A DNA stretch of 29,342 bases, taken from contig MCFE01000869.1 of assembly GCA_002104905.1 (NCBI GenBank), positions 1 through 29,342 of the forward strand, in the 5' to 3' direction. Each line of letters opens with the position of its first letter. Positions within the stretch are counted from its first letter, which is position 1. This DNA comes from Basidiobolus meristosporus CBS 931.73. Taxonomy: Eukaryota > Basidiobolomycota > Basidiobolomycetes > Basidiobolales > Basidiobolaceae. The position numbers were made by a program, and so were the translations under genes. Of the stretch, positions 9,284 to 18,518 are shown one piece after another. The notes beneath the pieces were generated by a model. The model was not told where the DNA came from. It made no database searches and worked only from the letters and a program-made list of their open reading frames with translations.

Positions 9284-9655
9284 GTATGGTGGCCTACAGC
9301 CAGTTCTGTATAATGCCACCATACCAATTTACTGAATGGTATATCCATTCTCTACCTCCTATTGTGCCATCTATTTATTCTGCTGCAGAATCACCCCTTG
9401 TGACTTGCTTACCTATTACTACCTTAGGTATTCCATATATAGCTCAAGTAAGGCAAATTATGACCTCCTGCTTACTAACCTCTGCAATCATTCATGCCTG
9501 GTGCAATTGACATACTGCTATCACCTCAACCATATGGCTTCACAGTGTAGCACTTGCAAAGTTGCTGTGTACCTTGTATTGCTGATAACATACATATCTT
9601 GCAAACATATGCTTGATTGTTGCCACTTTTGCCATGAATTCCTCCTGAATATCTG
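9284..9655. repeat. Continuation of interrupted sequence, then repeat X3
   Basis: The first part rejoins the sequence interrupted by the solo LTR. From about 9500 to 9655 it matches 22265-22420 (TTGCAAAGTTGC, ATATCTTGCAAACATA, TTGCCACTT.TGCCATGA), and its last 28 bases match 20503-20534. Overlapping frames of 83 and 115 codons are present but show no recognisable domain. I treat it as non-coding repeat. Confidence 0.5.
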
Positions 9656-10023
9656 TGTTGTGGTATGTTGCTTGGATGTCTAAGCTTGATCAGCTTTTAG
9701 TCAAATTAATTGGTTTTATATTTAGCCTATCAGTATATTATTATATCTATCAAATCAGTAATATTAGTTAGCAGATGAATCAGCAGATCCTTATCAGACA
9801 GAGATAGATATTTTGAGTGAGATCTAATTGGGTGATGATGATGCAATCAGATGAATCAGCAGCCACAACCTACTTTAGGAAATACAATTAGTCAGCAATT
9901 GATCTGGCAAAATGAATATAAGGAGCTGCTGGAACCTCAATAGTGATCAGCTCAAGTTATAGTAAGTACAATAATAGCTAAACTCCTTGTTCCTCTACAA
10001 CTCTTATATCAAGACTTGCAAAA
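9656..10023 (+). repeat. Solo Gypsy-1 LTR
   Basis: It aligns end to end with the 5' LTR of the Gypsy element at 24384-24752, sharing AGCAGATCCTTATCAGACAG and GGGTGATGATGATGCAATCA and ending CAAGACTTGCAAAA where the reference has CAAGACTTGTAACA. It is 368 bp and has no attached internal region. No convincing 5-bp duplication is visible, so the insertion is old or was rearranged. Confidence 0.85.
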
Positions 10024-10334
10024 AAACAAGGCCTCCCTGGTGCACTATGGCATCATTCAGCACTCAGGGCTGAATGTACCACTATTCAGTGTAATAAGTC
10101 TTATATATTTAATTCTGTCCAATAAGAATCTGCTGACTTTTCTGGAGACTAAAACTATTGATTTAATAGATAATACAGATGTAATAACAGGCAAAACATA
10201 AGACTAATTGATTTGACTAAAATCTTATCTAGCTTACACATTGAAGCATTAGATCATGGCATTCCCCCTACTAAGGCTTAGAGTGCTCTCCTGAATTTCT
10301 TTTCTTGTGGTACCAATATCTTGATGGTTCAGCA
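10024..10334. other. Unclassified, CpG-poor sequence
   Basis: A 61-codon open frame (10016-10201, +) covers most of it but has no domain I recognise. Nothing matches the other repeat families in the window. Confidence 0.3.
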
Positions 10335-10790
10335 TAGTTGGTGAGTTATTCATGCCTGAGTCTGTCTCTATGAGCTAGATCTACTTGGATATTCCCTTGT
10401 TTGCCTACCAGTAGGTAAGTTGCAAATGGATATTCTCTGAAGATCTTGAGTGGTCCTGTCCTTTGTGGCTCAAACTTCTTCCAGGTGTTATTTCTTAGCA
10501 ATACAAAGCTCCTGGCTGTCAAAGCTGCTGGTAATATAGTCTTATCAAATATCTGCTTCATTTTTTCTGCACTTGTAGAGATGTTAGCCTGTGCCTCCTG
10601 ACACTTCTGTTCTAATTTTTAGTGTCTACTAGGCAGACTATGTTCATTGTCCAAGTTGTCAGTGAGTTTTGATGTGTGAGATCTCCTGAAATCCTTTGCT
10701 CACATCCATGCACCAAGTAAAATGGCAATTGTTGGGTAGTGTTGTGTACCTAAATCTCATGGTATATGAAACTTGCAACTTCTTGTTGAA
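10335..10790 (-). pseudogene. Gypsy-1 integrase C-terminus, internally deleted
   Basis: The minus-strand frame 10346-10561 reads FVLLRNNTWKKFEPQRTGPL, then HRDRLRHE, matching the integrase C-terminal GPY/F-type module of the Gypsy at 29080-29240. Upstream on the minus strand the match continues through 10740 and then jumps to the QEVASFIYHEI block (equivalent to 28180-28205), so about 250 bp of integrase including the third catalytic residue is deleted. This copy is useful because it preserves, near 10690, the uninterrupted form of the site where a solo LTR sits in the other copy (28523-28891). Confidence 0.85.
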
Positions 10791-10799
10791 TGCTGTCTT

Positions 10800-11083
10800 T
10801 AAATTTTAACGCTAAGGTAAAGCCTATATACAAGACTTGTTCCATTGTACCATGCCAGGGTGCACAGCACAATCCGCAGTCTCTAAGAACAATCAGGCAC
10901 AATATTGTAGCTAGCAGTAGGCAGGATTGCTCATGGTCAGTCTTGCACACTATGGTACAGTCTGACACAATGAGGTTGGCATGGATGATTGTGCCAGCTT
11001 GTAATGTTTGCATCACATGCACAATTGGATACTGCTATGATGGTAGGCAAAATCTGGTACTTGGATATGTTTCTTTAATGTAA
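10800..11083 (+). pseudogene. Repeat X copy (5' half), cysteine-rich unknown ORF
   Basis: It is the reverse complement of 22850-23105. Shared readings in the two copies are LFHCTMPGCTAQSAVSKNN against LFYCTMPGHAA.SAVIKN, and HTMVQSDTMRLAW..VPACN against HTMAQSDTMWLAQTVIPACN, then C..C..GY.Y.GR.NLV.G. Frame changes are needed between blocks. The recurrent cysteines could bind zinc. The 97-codon frame 10790-11083 carries the second half. No family is recognised. Confidence 0.55.
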
Positions 11084-11752
11084 ATGGAAATAAATACTTA
11101 TCACACTACAAACTGCACTGATACTTACTATTATGGTTAACATCACTCCAATGGATGGCATCTTAGTAGTTAATTGGTCCAAAAGTATCCTGAAGCCGTC
11201 AGCTCCCAATTGGCTCTTTGACCAGTACACAAGCTACCTGATTTGCCATCAAATATCCAGTTTTACCAATTGAGCAAGTAATTACTGTTCCTAGTGACTG
11301 GACAAGGTGTCATAGCAAGCATGAAGCCAATCAAACAGGTGCAAAGTGGATCAAATGGCCACACTGGTGTAACAAAAGATGTATATATATGCAGGGTGTT
11401 TATTTATAGGGGTTCTGTCTCAAATGTGAGACAACCTTGATATTGCTTATATCAAAAATTTAGTGGTCACTGATTTTCGTTGGCTTGAGTTGGATTGCAA
11501 AAAAATGTGTTGTTCAGATCATGACAAGTAATAGCAATTCAATGCAATTGCATCATCTTCTAGGTTTTTTTCTCACAGGGGTTACTACTGAAGCATTTGG
11601 CAGTGATTCACTTTGCACACCTAAACTACTTCCTTCCATCTATCCTCTTTGCTACTAGTGTTTTTGTAGTCAGTATTTTGCCTCCTAGTTCATGAGTGTG
11701 ATGCTGCAGCTTGGCCATGCTTAATTGCTCTGGATGATGCTACTGAACCAGC
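11084..11752. other. No feature recognised
   Basis: AT-rich and CpG-poor, without a frame of useful length on either strand. It does not match the repeat families described here. It may be the flank or non-coding end of the element that carries the minus-strand ORF at 12224-12790. Confidence 0.3.
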
Positions 11753-12223
11753 TTACAGTACTACATGCTGACACATTCTTTTACTTGCCATAGACTCTGG
11801 TGGTGGAGGCACTTCATGTGGGTCATCATCAGTCAGTTCACCAGAAGAAACCTGTTGATGGTTGGGTGTTATGGCATGCACAGGTGCAACTTGATGCGCT
11901 GGAATGGCCCTTGGCTGAGATTGATGTAATGCTACTTGTTGTTGCAATCTGGCCCACTCCACTGGACTTGTGTCTGAATCAGCAGTTTGGCAAGCTCAGG
12001 TGGTTTTGCTCTGAAGCGCACACATTAAACAAACATGCATTGACTTGATGCAAGGCACTCTTGTGAAGGGTGTTGGCATAGTTTTGACTGACACACCAGT
12101 GTGCTGAAGCTGCAAGAGATGGTTAGGAATCCAGTAAAGAGTACTGGCACACTCTAGATGCTGTTATTCACACTCTGTATTCTTCCTCTTGAAGCTCACC
12201 TTCTGATTCTTCAAGGTATTCAC
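11753..12223 (-). other. Gln/Pro-rich open stretch downstream of the 12224-12790 ORF
   Basis: The minus-strand frame 11753-11962 (69 codons) is rich in Gln, His and Pro (ARLQQQVALHQ, LTDDDPHEVPPPPES). It lies about 260 bp downstream of the unknown ORF at 12224-12790 and could be its frameshifted C-terminus, a low-complexity tail. Evidence is compositional only, and the open plus-strand frame 11800-12048 over the same bases is equally unproven. Confidence 0.3.
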
Positions 12224-12790
12224 TTACCCTCTGACACTTTGGAACTGTTGCCTGGATGAGTCCTGTGTATATTGCTCTTGGAAGCCACTTAGCTCTACTA
12301 ATATATCATGCAATACATTAGTCAATTGAGGCAAAAACTCATTCAAAATCTCTTTGGTTCCCAGAGTTGAGGCACAAACGGACATGTCCAGCCCATACTG
12401 TAGAAATTGCATGCAAAATTGTTCCCACATAGCTTCTTCATCAAATCCCCTCACTCTCAGCTCATTCCTGATTTCAACACTTGTCTTATTATGTATCTTC
12501 TTACATACATCTGCTGGCATCTTGATGGATAGTTCATGCCACAGCTTTCTACTCAGGTTTGTCCATCTCTGTTGGCTTTCTGAGGTATCTAGTTCTGCTA
12601 GAGTAATGAGTAGTGCCCCAATATCTGTATGAAGGCTCATCATAGACACTTAGGCTACACTAAAGTCATTTGGCAAGTACTCAAACAGATCCAACAATGA
12701 CTTCCCCAGCGCAGACCATGCTTGAGAGCTAGGGGATGGGTTTTGTCTGGGTTGTACTAAAGATGAGTTGAGACTTGGTATAGGGACCAT
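12224..12790 (-). pseudogene. Unknown ORF divergent from the DDE transposase, one internal stop
   Basis: From an ATG at 12788-12790 the frame reads MVPIPSLNSSLVQP, a Ser/Pro/Gln-rich start, then ALGKSLLDLFEYLPNDFSVA. A TAA follows, and the frame then continues in phase for 141 codons (SQQRWTNLSRKLWHEL, IRNELRVRGFDEEAMWEQF) to a stop at 12224. In all, 188 codons with one stop is unusual for chance. The predicted protein is helical and without metal-binding motifs. It is transcribed away from the transposase relic starting near 13030, with about 240 bp between. Harbinger-type elements carry a transposase plus a second DNA-binding protein, so an accessory ORF is possible, but I see no clear Myb signature. 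Confidence 0.5.
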
Positions 12791-13029
12791 AGTGACAGAT
12801 TTGAATACTTAGACTTGTGAGTAAAACATCAATAAAAATACCAATTCATTGTTTGAGGATGATTTTTGCACCACAGTAATGGGATACATGGCAATTGATG
12901 AAGATTCAATTATAATGCATGGAATATCAGATAAATTACACCCACTGTGCCAAATTGATTCAAATCACCTCAGCCCAATTGTCTACCAGCTCTAATATGG
13001 CTTACTTATCTGAATAGTCTTTTCTCATC

Positions 13030-13880
13030 AATCCCATCACTACCACTGGATTTCCTTTTGACACACTAGAGGAGATCTATACAAAGTACTGTGGGCCATC
13101 TACCCCAATTAACTTAAGGAGATCCCTTGTTAACTTCTGTGCTATAACAAGAATGACTGCCCAACAAGGATTTATACAACCATCCATGGCAACAAAAGTC
13201 CTAGAAGCTTTCATTCCTTGCTGCCAACAATGGAGAACCACCTTGCAGAGGGTAGGAATGACTTAGAGCAAGCTTCAAATACTAGGCCCAGAGGCTCCAA
13301 TAGACTTCCATATCCCAGAGTGCTCAGCAGTAGGTTCCATATAAGGAGTATTTTGGATACCTTCCCAGTCAGGATTAACAGACCTTCTAGAGGGCAGAGG
13401 CACTTTTATTCTGGCAAGTACAAGGCACAATGTGTGAAGTTTCAAGCACTGCCTGACATTGAGTGTAACATCATCTAGTTTAGTGGGCCATTTGCCGGAA
13501 GTTGGCCTGATAAAGCACTCTGGGTAGCAAATCATCTAGAATGCAATAGAGGTGAGAAATATATGGCAGACTTAACTTATATAGAGGAGGATTGTCAGAG
13601 ATTAGGATGTATTACAGCTTGATTGAAGCCAAGGAATGGTGTGCTTAGCAGGAAGCAGAAGCTCTACAAAGAGATATTTGATCATTTCAGAGTGAGGGTA
13701 GAGCATACATTTGCTTATCTGAAGAGATTCGGCATATTGGCAGGTAAATACAGAGGAAAGTCATATATAGGAGAGAATAGCAAAATAGGTAAAATAGATA
13801 AGATACTTATCAATGCACAGTACATTCATATAAGAAGATACCCACTGAGGGAAATGTGTCTGGAGCATTTTGATGAGTAA
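13030..13880 (+). pseudogene. DDE_Tnp_4-like transposase relic (IS5/PIF-Harbinger type)
   Basis: The N-terminal part reads FPFDTLEEIYTKYCGPSTP, INLRRSLVNF, TRMTAQQGFIQPSMATKV and CCQQWRTTLQRVGM, like the helical region before the nuclease. After a frameshift near 13215-13300 the catalytic part reads SILDTFPVRINRP, then HFYSGKYKAQCVKFQALPD, SGPFAGSWPDKALW, LSRKQKLYKEIFDHFR and VRVEHTFAYLKRFGILAGKY. This is the usual order ID.T..RI.RP, FYSGK...H.VK.Q, SG..PGS.HD and S.R..VEH..G.LKRF.IL. The candidate DDE residues are Asp in ILD, Asp in WPDKAL and Glu in VEHTF. In-frame stops occur at 13476 and 13619. Cut-and-paste transposase; dead copy. Confidence 0.85.
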
Positions 13881-14192
13881 ATATAGCAAGGAAAGCACTT
13901 CCTTGAGCAACATAAGTAAGATTGAGTAAAATTGCCAGTAAATATATCCTACCACTGGCATTATGGTAGAAACTATAGTGCTAGATGGTGCCATTGAGTG
14001 CCAGATCAATCCAGCACTATAAACAGGCTGGCACTATGTGACACTATCCAACAGAACAGGTCTATTGCACCTACATGAATGTAAGATTCAATGATGATCC
14101 ACCATAGTAACAATTATAAATAAAGTTGTGGCATCAAATACACACATATATGTAGCACTATTTCCCCTTTGGTTTAACTTACTTCCATATGT
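13881..14192 (+). repeat. 5' leader of Z element, with interspersed ACTAT/GGCAC motifs
   Basis: From about 14055 the sequence matches 23095-23190 (GGTCTATTGCACCTACATGA and AAATAAAG.TGTGGCA), the leader of the other Z copy. Just before it, 13960-14050 contains repeated short motifs (CTATAGTGC, GGTGCCATTGAGTGCC, GCACTATAAACAGGC, GGCACTATGTGACACTAT). Such clustered motifs resemble subterminal binding sites of DNA transposons, but that reading is inference. Confidence 0.45.
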
Positions 14193-16060
14193 ATGCCGCC
14201 AAAAAATAAAGCAAAGTCATCTGCTACCCAACCAAACCCCACAGATGACAGCAACAGAAGAACATTTGGTTAACAGCTTGCTTTGCCATTCAGTGCACCA
14301 GCAAGTGGCTATCATAACACCTGCACCGCCTATTTTAGCAAGTATGTTGTCAGCTCATACCAAAGCATTGATGAAGCAATTAGGTGCAGTGGCTGATGGG
14401 ATAGATGCAATGGCCCATAGAAATCAGGAAATAGTCCAGAAACAGGATGAGCAGATAATACATGTAGCACAATCAATATTCCAGGTAGAGAAGGCAGCAT
14501 CTTTGCTGCAAAGAAGGAACTCAGGTAGCTCAATGTCACAGGCAAAGTGAGCCATTTCCCAATGTAATAGCAGAGGAACACCATAGAGTGTTTGAAGCAC
14601 AACAACAGCGCCCAAAGATAAAGCTCACAGAAAAACCTATAACAGCGTGGGAGGGAGACAATGTGGTGTTTATACCAGAGCCTAAAAATCAAAAGACACT
14701 GAAGATCTGTGAAGCCATTGAATGCAATAATAAAGAGTGGGCTGATATTCAAGAGGCTGCCAGAAGTCTAGCATGCCATCATCTTAAGGCCAGCATACCA
14801 TGAGACCGTAAGGAACGCAAGGCCAAGCAGAATGCACTTGACTTGTTCCATGAGTATTATCCTGGATTCAAACAGGCAAATGGATTTTGGTCCAGCATTG
14901 GTATGCTAAGAAAGTATATTAAGAATATCAGAATCTATCAAAGGCACAAGAACAAGGATGCCATGGCTAAAAACCAGCAGCTTCCCTAAGAGCCCATTAC
15001 AAGCAGGGCTGAAAGCTCCAGACAAGCATCAAAGTGACATCAGGTAGCTGGAAGAGGGCCAATTAGGGACAAGCAGGCAGACACAGATGCACCAGCACAA
15101 TTTTTATCAAGGAAAAAGTGTAGAACCACTCAAGAAGCTCCCAGTCAAAGTAGCAGTGAAGGAGCTGGCAGTGATAAATATTGGCCACTTTTACAGGAGC
15201 CTGTCACAACTACAATTGAGAGCTCAAAACAAGCAGAAAAGAAATGTCAGGTTGCCAGAAGATGGCCAGCAAGGGACAAGAAGGCCAAAACAGATGTGTC
15301 AGAGCAGAATTTATCCAGGAGAAAATCTTGTTCTTTACAAGAAGCCTTCAGACAAAATAGCAGCCAGAGACCTGGCAGTGATCAAGGAAAAGGTAAAGGG
15401 AAAAATGTCTACAAAAGCCTGAGACAGGCAAGCATATAAAAGAAACTGCAGTTCCTGCCAATTAATGCCGCAAGCCCGGAACAGACTGAATCCCATCATA
15501 GCCCAGAAGATTTACCAACAACAAAAGAGCTGTTTTCACAAGAGTTGGAAGTGCAGCCAGTTGAGCTACACTCTAGCAAGGTAAATGAGTTTGCTGAAAA
15601 AGACAATTTGTCTACCACAGCCTCCACTTCCTCTACTGTTAACAGTGTGGAGATCCCACTGACAGACAAGGTTACAATATTGAGAGCACTAAAGACTATC
15701 ATAATGCCTTCAGTGTATTTTGGCACATTAATAGGCACACCAAAAGGTTGCAGCACTAACAAAGAAAATGCACTTGAATATTGTAAGGATTTATTGCAAA
15801 GACTAGCAGATGAGGTTCTAGACCTTGCAGTGCCAGCTGAAGACCAGGACATGTGGGAACCAGTGAATGAACAGTGGCATAGAGCCATTGGGTTCCTGCC
15901 AAAGTTGTGAAACCAGAGTATAACAACAGAAATACTTGTTGAGTGGAGGATTTTGATAGAGTTACTTGTTGGGTATGGGGTTGGGCTTAATGTTAGTGTA
16001 GGATATAGGGACTTGTATAGGTCAATACAATTGGCAATTGGGGTACAACTGAAGTTTTAA
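14193..16060 (+). pseudogene. Family Z protein, best copy; function unknown
   Basis: I do not recognise this family. The ATG at 14193-14195 opens MPPKNKAKSS, matched by MKPKNKAKLS at 23192 in another copy, which fixes the start. After a shift the frame gives a Gln/Glu-rich helical stretch likely to coil (IDAMAHRNQEIVQKQDEQ). A second shift at about 14549 follows, then one frame runs 14552-16060: EPKNQKTLKICEAIECNNKE, LDLFHEYYPGFKQANGFWSS and a roughly 70-residue basic Ser/Gln-rich tandem repeat (14980-15395). It closes with a conserved C-terminus, LEYCKDLLQRLADEVLDLAV, EDQDMWEPVNEQWHRAIGF. Stops at 14801, 14987 and 15908 interrupt it; the last is TGG in the copy at 18519. Three partial copies in 10 kb indicate a mobile-element protein, perhaps DNA-binding. 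Confidence 0.65.
14980..15395 (+). repeat. Two-unit tandem repeat inside the Z coding region
   Basis: Unit 1 (about 14980-15184) and unit 2 (about 15185-15395) are roughly 205 bp each and diverged. Shared readings in order are EPITSRAESS against EPVTTTIESS, HQVAGRGPIRDKQADTDAP against CQVARRWPARDKKAKTDVS, and SRKKCRTTQEAPSQSSS.GAGSD against SRRKSCSLQEAFRQNSSQRPGSD. The period is close to a multiple of three, so the repeat adds residues without breaking the frame. Confidence 0.7.
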
Positions 16061-16400
16061 TGGAAATAAATAAGTTTATACACATGAAAAGTAAGAAACA
16101 ATTGAGTCAGGCAGCAAGGAGTGTGAAAAACCAATCAATGCACACAAACATACAAGGTAACAGAGTGTATGGGATCTGAGAGTGAGCAAATTGGCAGGGA
16201 ACCAATCAAGAGCAACTTATACACTGTTGTGATGAGAAATTTTGACCATGTTTTTGTGAAATCTGGGGTATAATTATTTTTCAATGGTCTCTGGACTCTG
16301 TCCTTATGGGATCAGTACCACTTAGTCATGGCACTTTAACTTTGTGACAGCCTTTTGATGAGATCATCTCAATAATTTCATATAGGGGACCAAGAAAAAA
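16061..16400 (+). repeat. Z element 3' region
   Basis: It aligns with 18840-19195 through AGTGAGCAAATTGGCAGGGA, ACCAATCAA, GAAAATTTTGAC-like blocks and TTTGTGACAGCCTTTTGATG. The conserved end near ATTTTCATAGGG occurs in three places (here, 19195 and inverted at 5461), so it is probably close to the true element terminus. In the 18519 copy coding may extend about 40 codons into this region. Confidence 0.65.
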
Positions 16401-16424
16401 CCAGCATACTTTGGTAGAGCTTTT

Positions 16425-16591
16425 GTAATAAAAATTAGTTGCTTGTTGCTCCAACCCAACTGTGCATTACTTAACAGATTACCCACTCATTGGGGCCTCT
16501 TAGCTTCTCAATTCTATAGGCATAGGTAACTCCTTGTGCACATTTGTCCTCAATATTTTCCACTCTTCCTGGCTGTCCTCCATGCACCAGC
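16425..16591 (-). repeat. Repeat X fragment
   Basis: It matches 22575-22760: AAAAATTAGTT.CTTGTTGCTCC, then TGTCCTCAATATTTTCCA and CCTGGCTGTCCTCCAT.CACC. The match stops exactly where the LTR at 16592 begins, so X was the target of that insertion. Confidence 0.7.
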
Positions 16592-17434
16592 TGTCATGAG
16601 CACATGACAACCATGAACACCCATGCCAAGTTTTAGCTTCCTAGCTCAATTTCTAAGAAATTCCTTCTGGAACCCTCTACCACCTTCCAGAAAGTTCCTG
16701 ACTATTTGAAATCATTGTTACACAATGGAACACTCCATGGAAGCTTCCCATTGTATTTTCATAGTTCATTACCGTAAATGGAAATACCAGGTCACATGAC
16801 GTAGTCACATGATCAGGTGACCCAACCCATTTCCCCATCTGGTTTCAGTGCCTTGCCTTCTATATTATGATCCCTAGCACTGCTGCTGTGCCTCACCCCA
16901 CAACCCCATTAGTATTAGCTAATATATCTTGGCATCAGTATAGCCAAAAAGTATATATAGTCCTTTCCCCCATTAAGTATTCCTCAGTCTGATAAACACA
17001 GGTCTTGAATAAACAGCCTTGCCTTGAATCCTGTCTTGCCTTGATGGTCCACACCTAAGTCCTTTCCTGCTGTGCCTAGCTTTTCCTCCTGCCTTGTGTC
17101 TATTCATAACAGTTTTATAAGACTCTCCTGACTTACCTATGAATCCCTGCCTTCTGCCCAAAGTTTTAAGAAAACTTGTAAAAGAATACTCACCATAAGT
17201 ATCACCCATCATCTTTCCCTAGTCTTGTCCTATAAAGGCAAAGATACTTTATCTTTGTAAAACTATTGGTCAAAGCTGCATTCACTTGATTACCCTGCTG
17301 GTGGAGTTTACAGTTGTTACAATATTGGAAGCTTTAGTACAATACTCTATCAAAGGACGTCAAAACCAGTACATTCTGAAGTGACACTAACTTATTCAAG
17401 TTGGGGATTGTGGCTTAATAGTTATATTCTTGAC
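16592..17434 (+). repeat. 5' LTR of Gypsy-3 (about 843 bp)
   Basis: The left edge is set by the break in repeat X at CACCAGC/TGTCATGAG, and the right edge by the terminal TTCTTGACA. The LTR opens with the near-palindrome TGTCATGAGCACATGACA. A TATA-like AAGTATATATAGTCC lies near 16950 and GAATAAACAGCC near 17005. Its 3' third (AAAGGCAAAGATAC, GGTGGAGTTTACAGTTGTT, GTTGGGGATTGTGGCTTAATAG) is shared with LTR2, so the two are related. A gag frame follows within 90 bp. Confidence 0.75.
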
Positions 17435-17516
17435 ATACTAGTGGCTTTACAAACCTACAATCTAGTTTAGTATATTCCAGTATTCCTTGCAAGTGCATCC
17501 GCCTTCCTCTCCTACC

Positions 17517-18404
17517 ATGTCCAACCTAGAGCTGAACTTTGCCCAGCTCATGGCTGCCTTTACCCAACTGCAGCAAGACCATGCAGGCCTCAGAAACACT
17601 CTTGCTCAGTTCCAGAACCAAAGTGTACAGCAAACTAGCCATGTCCTAGTCTACCAAGAACCCAAGTATACTCCTGCTACCAAGTTCAATGGCTCTCCAA
17701 ATGTATTCCATGGCTTCATCAACATGGTGAAGAGCAATCTTGCACTCCAGCCCAACTGGTACCCCACTGACCAGGCCAAAGTTGGTTTCATCTCCAACCT
17801 CCTTACTGGTACAGCTCTCAAGTGGTTCTCCCCATTAGTGGAAACCAACTCTCCCCTCCACAGAGACTACCAAGCTTTTCTCACTGAAATGAAGCTAACA
17901 TTTGGTAACCTTGACCAAGCCAGAACTGCTGCCAACAAGATCAAGACCCTCAAGCAAGGGAGCAAACCAGCATCAGTCTATGCCTCAGAATTCCAACAAC
18001 TCTCCAGTGACCTCAGCTCCTGGGGTCAAGCAGCCTTGATAAGCCAATTCCAAGATGGCCTCAATGATGAAGTTTGTGATCTGCTACTCACACTCCTAGA
18101 TCCAGATATACTGATTGAAGCTATGCACCAAGCAATCCGGTGTGATAACAGACTATTCCAGAAGAAGCAAAAGAACCGTCAAAGACACATTCCTGTTGCA
18201 GTCCCAGCCCCTCCTGCTCCCCAAGTCACTCCAGAAGATCCTATGCAGATTGATAGTGCCAAATACAAGAAACTCTCAAAGAGTGAATAGTCCAGACATC
18301 CACAAGCAAACCTCTGACTATACTGTGGCCAACCAGGTCACTTTGCCAAGTCCTGCCCCAACAAGAAGTCCAGCTTCAAGCTGATGCAGTCCTCCAGTAA
18401 GCAA
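17517..18404 (+). pseudogene. Gypsy-3 Gag (capsid and CCHC zinc knuckle)
   Basis: Gag forms the virus-like particle. From the ATG at 17517 the frame opens MSNLELNFAQLMAAFTQLQQ, a coiled-coil-like start. The retrotransposon capsid domain follows: KFNGSPNVFHGFINMVKSNL, YPTDQAKVGFISNLLTGTAL, KWFSPLVETNSPL and YASEFQQLSSDLSSWG. This is the arrangement of Tf1/sushi-type Gag. After DPMQID a TAG at 18288 ends the open frame, but the same frame continues through a TGA at 18315 into LYCGQPGHFAKSCP, a CCHC knuckle whose first Cys is that TGA. No pol follows; the element is cut near 18518 by family Z sequence. The TTG at 17487 is in frame but I prefer the ATG. Confidence 0.88.
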
Positions 18405-18518
18405 CCTCAGTAAGCAAGATCCTGTCATTCACCATATCCCACCAAGTCAAATCCATGAAATCTCCAGACCCTGATAACCATGAAAAGACTGTGGCCAACA
18501 GTTCAACAGCCCACACCA

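Noticed and set aside
9259-9683. Overlapping 83- and 115-codon plus frames as genes
   Set aside because: They start in a solo LTR and run through non-coding repeat X3 into a Gypsy LTR. The diverged copy at 22265-22420 does not preserve either frame.
12354-12632. 92-codon plus-strand frame
   Set aside because: It is antisense to the longer minus frame 12224-12790, which stays in phase through a single stop and has more protein-like composition.
14330-14752. 140-codon minus-strand frame
   Set aside because: It is antisense to the Z coding region, whose plus-strand reading is supported by a second copy. The same applies to 23503-23790 and 23597-23866.
15496-15888. 130-codon minus-strand frame
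   Set aside because: It is a shadow of the Z C-terminus (15545-15910, +), which is conserved at protein level in the copy at 18519.
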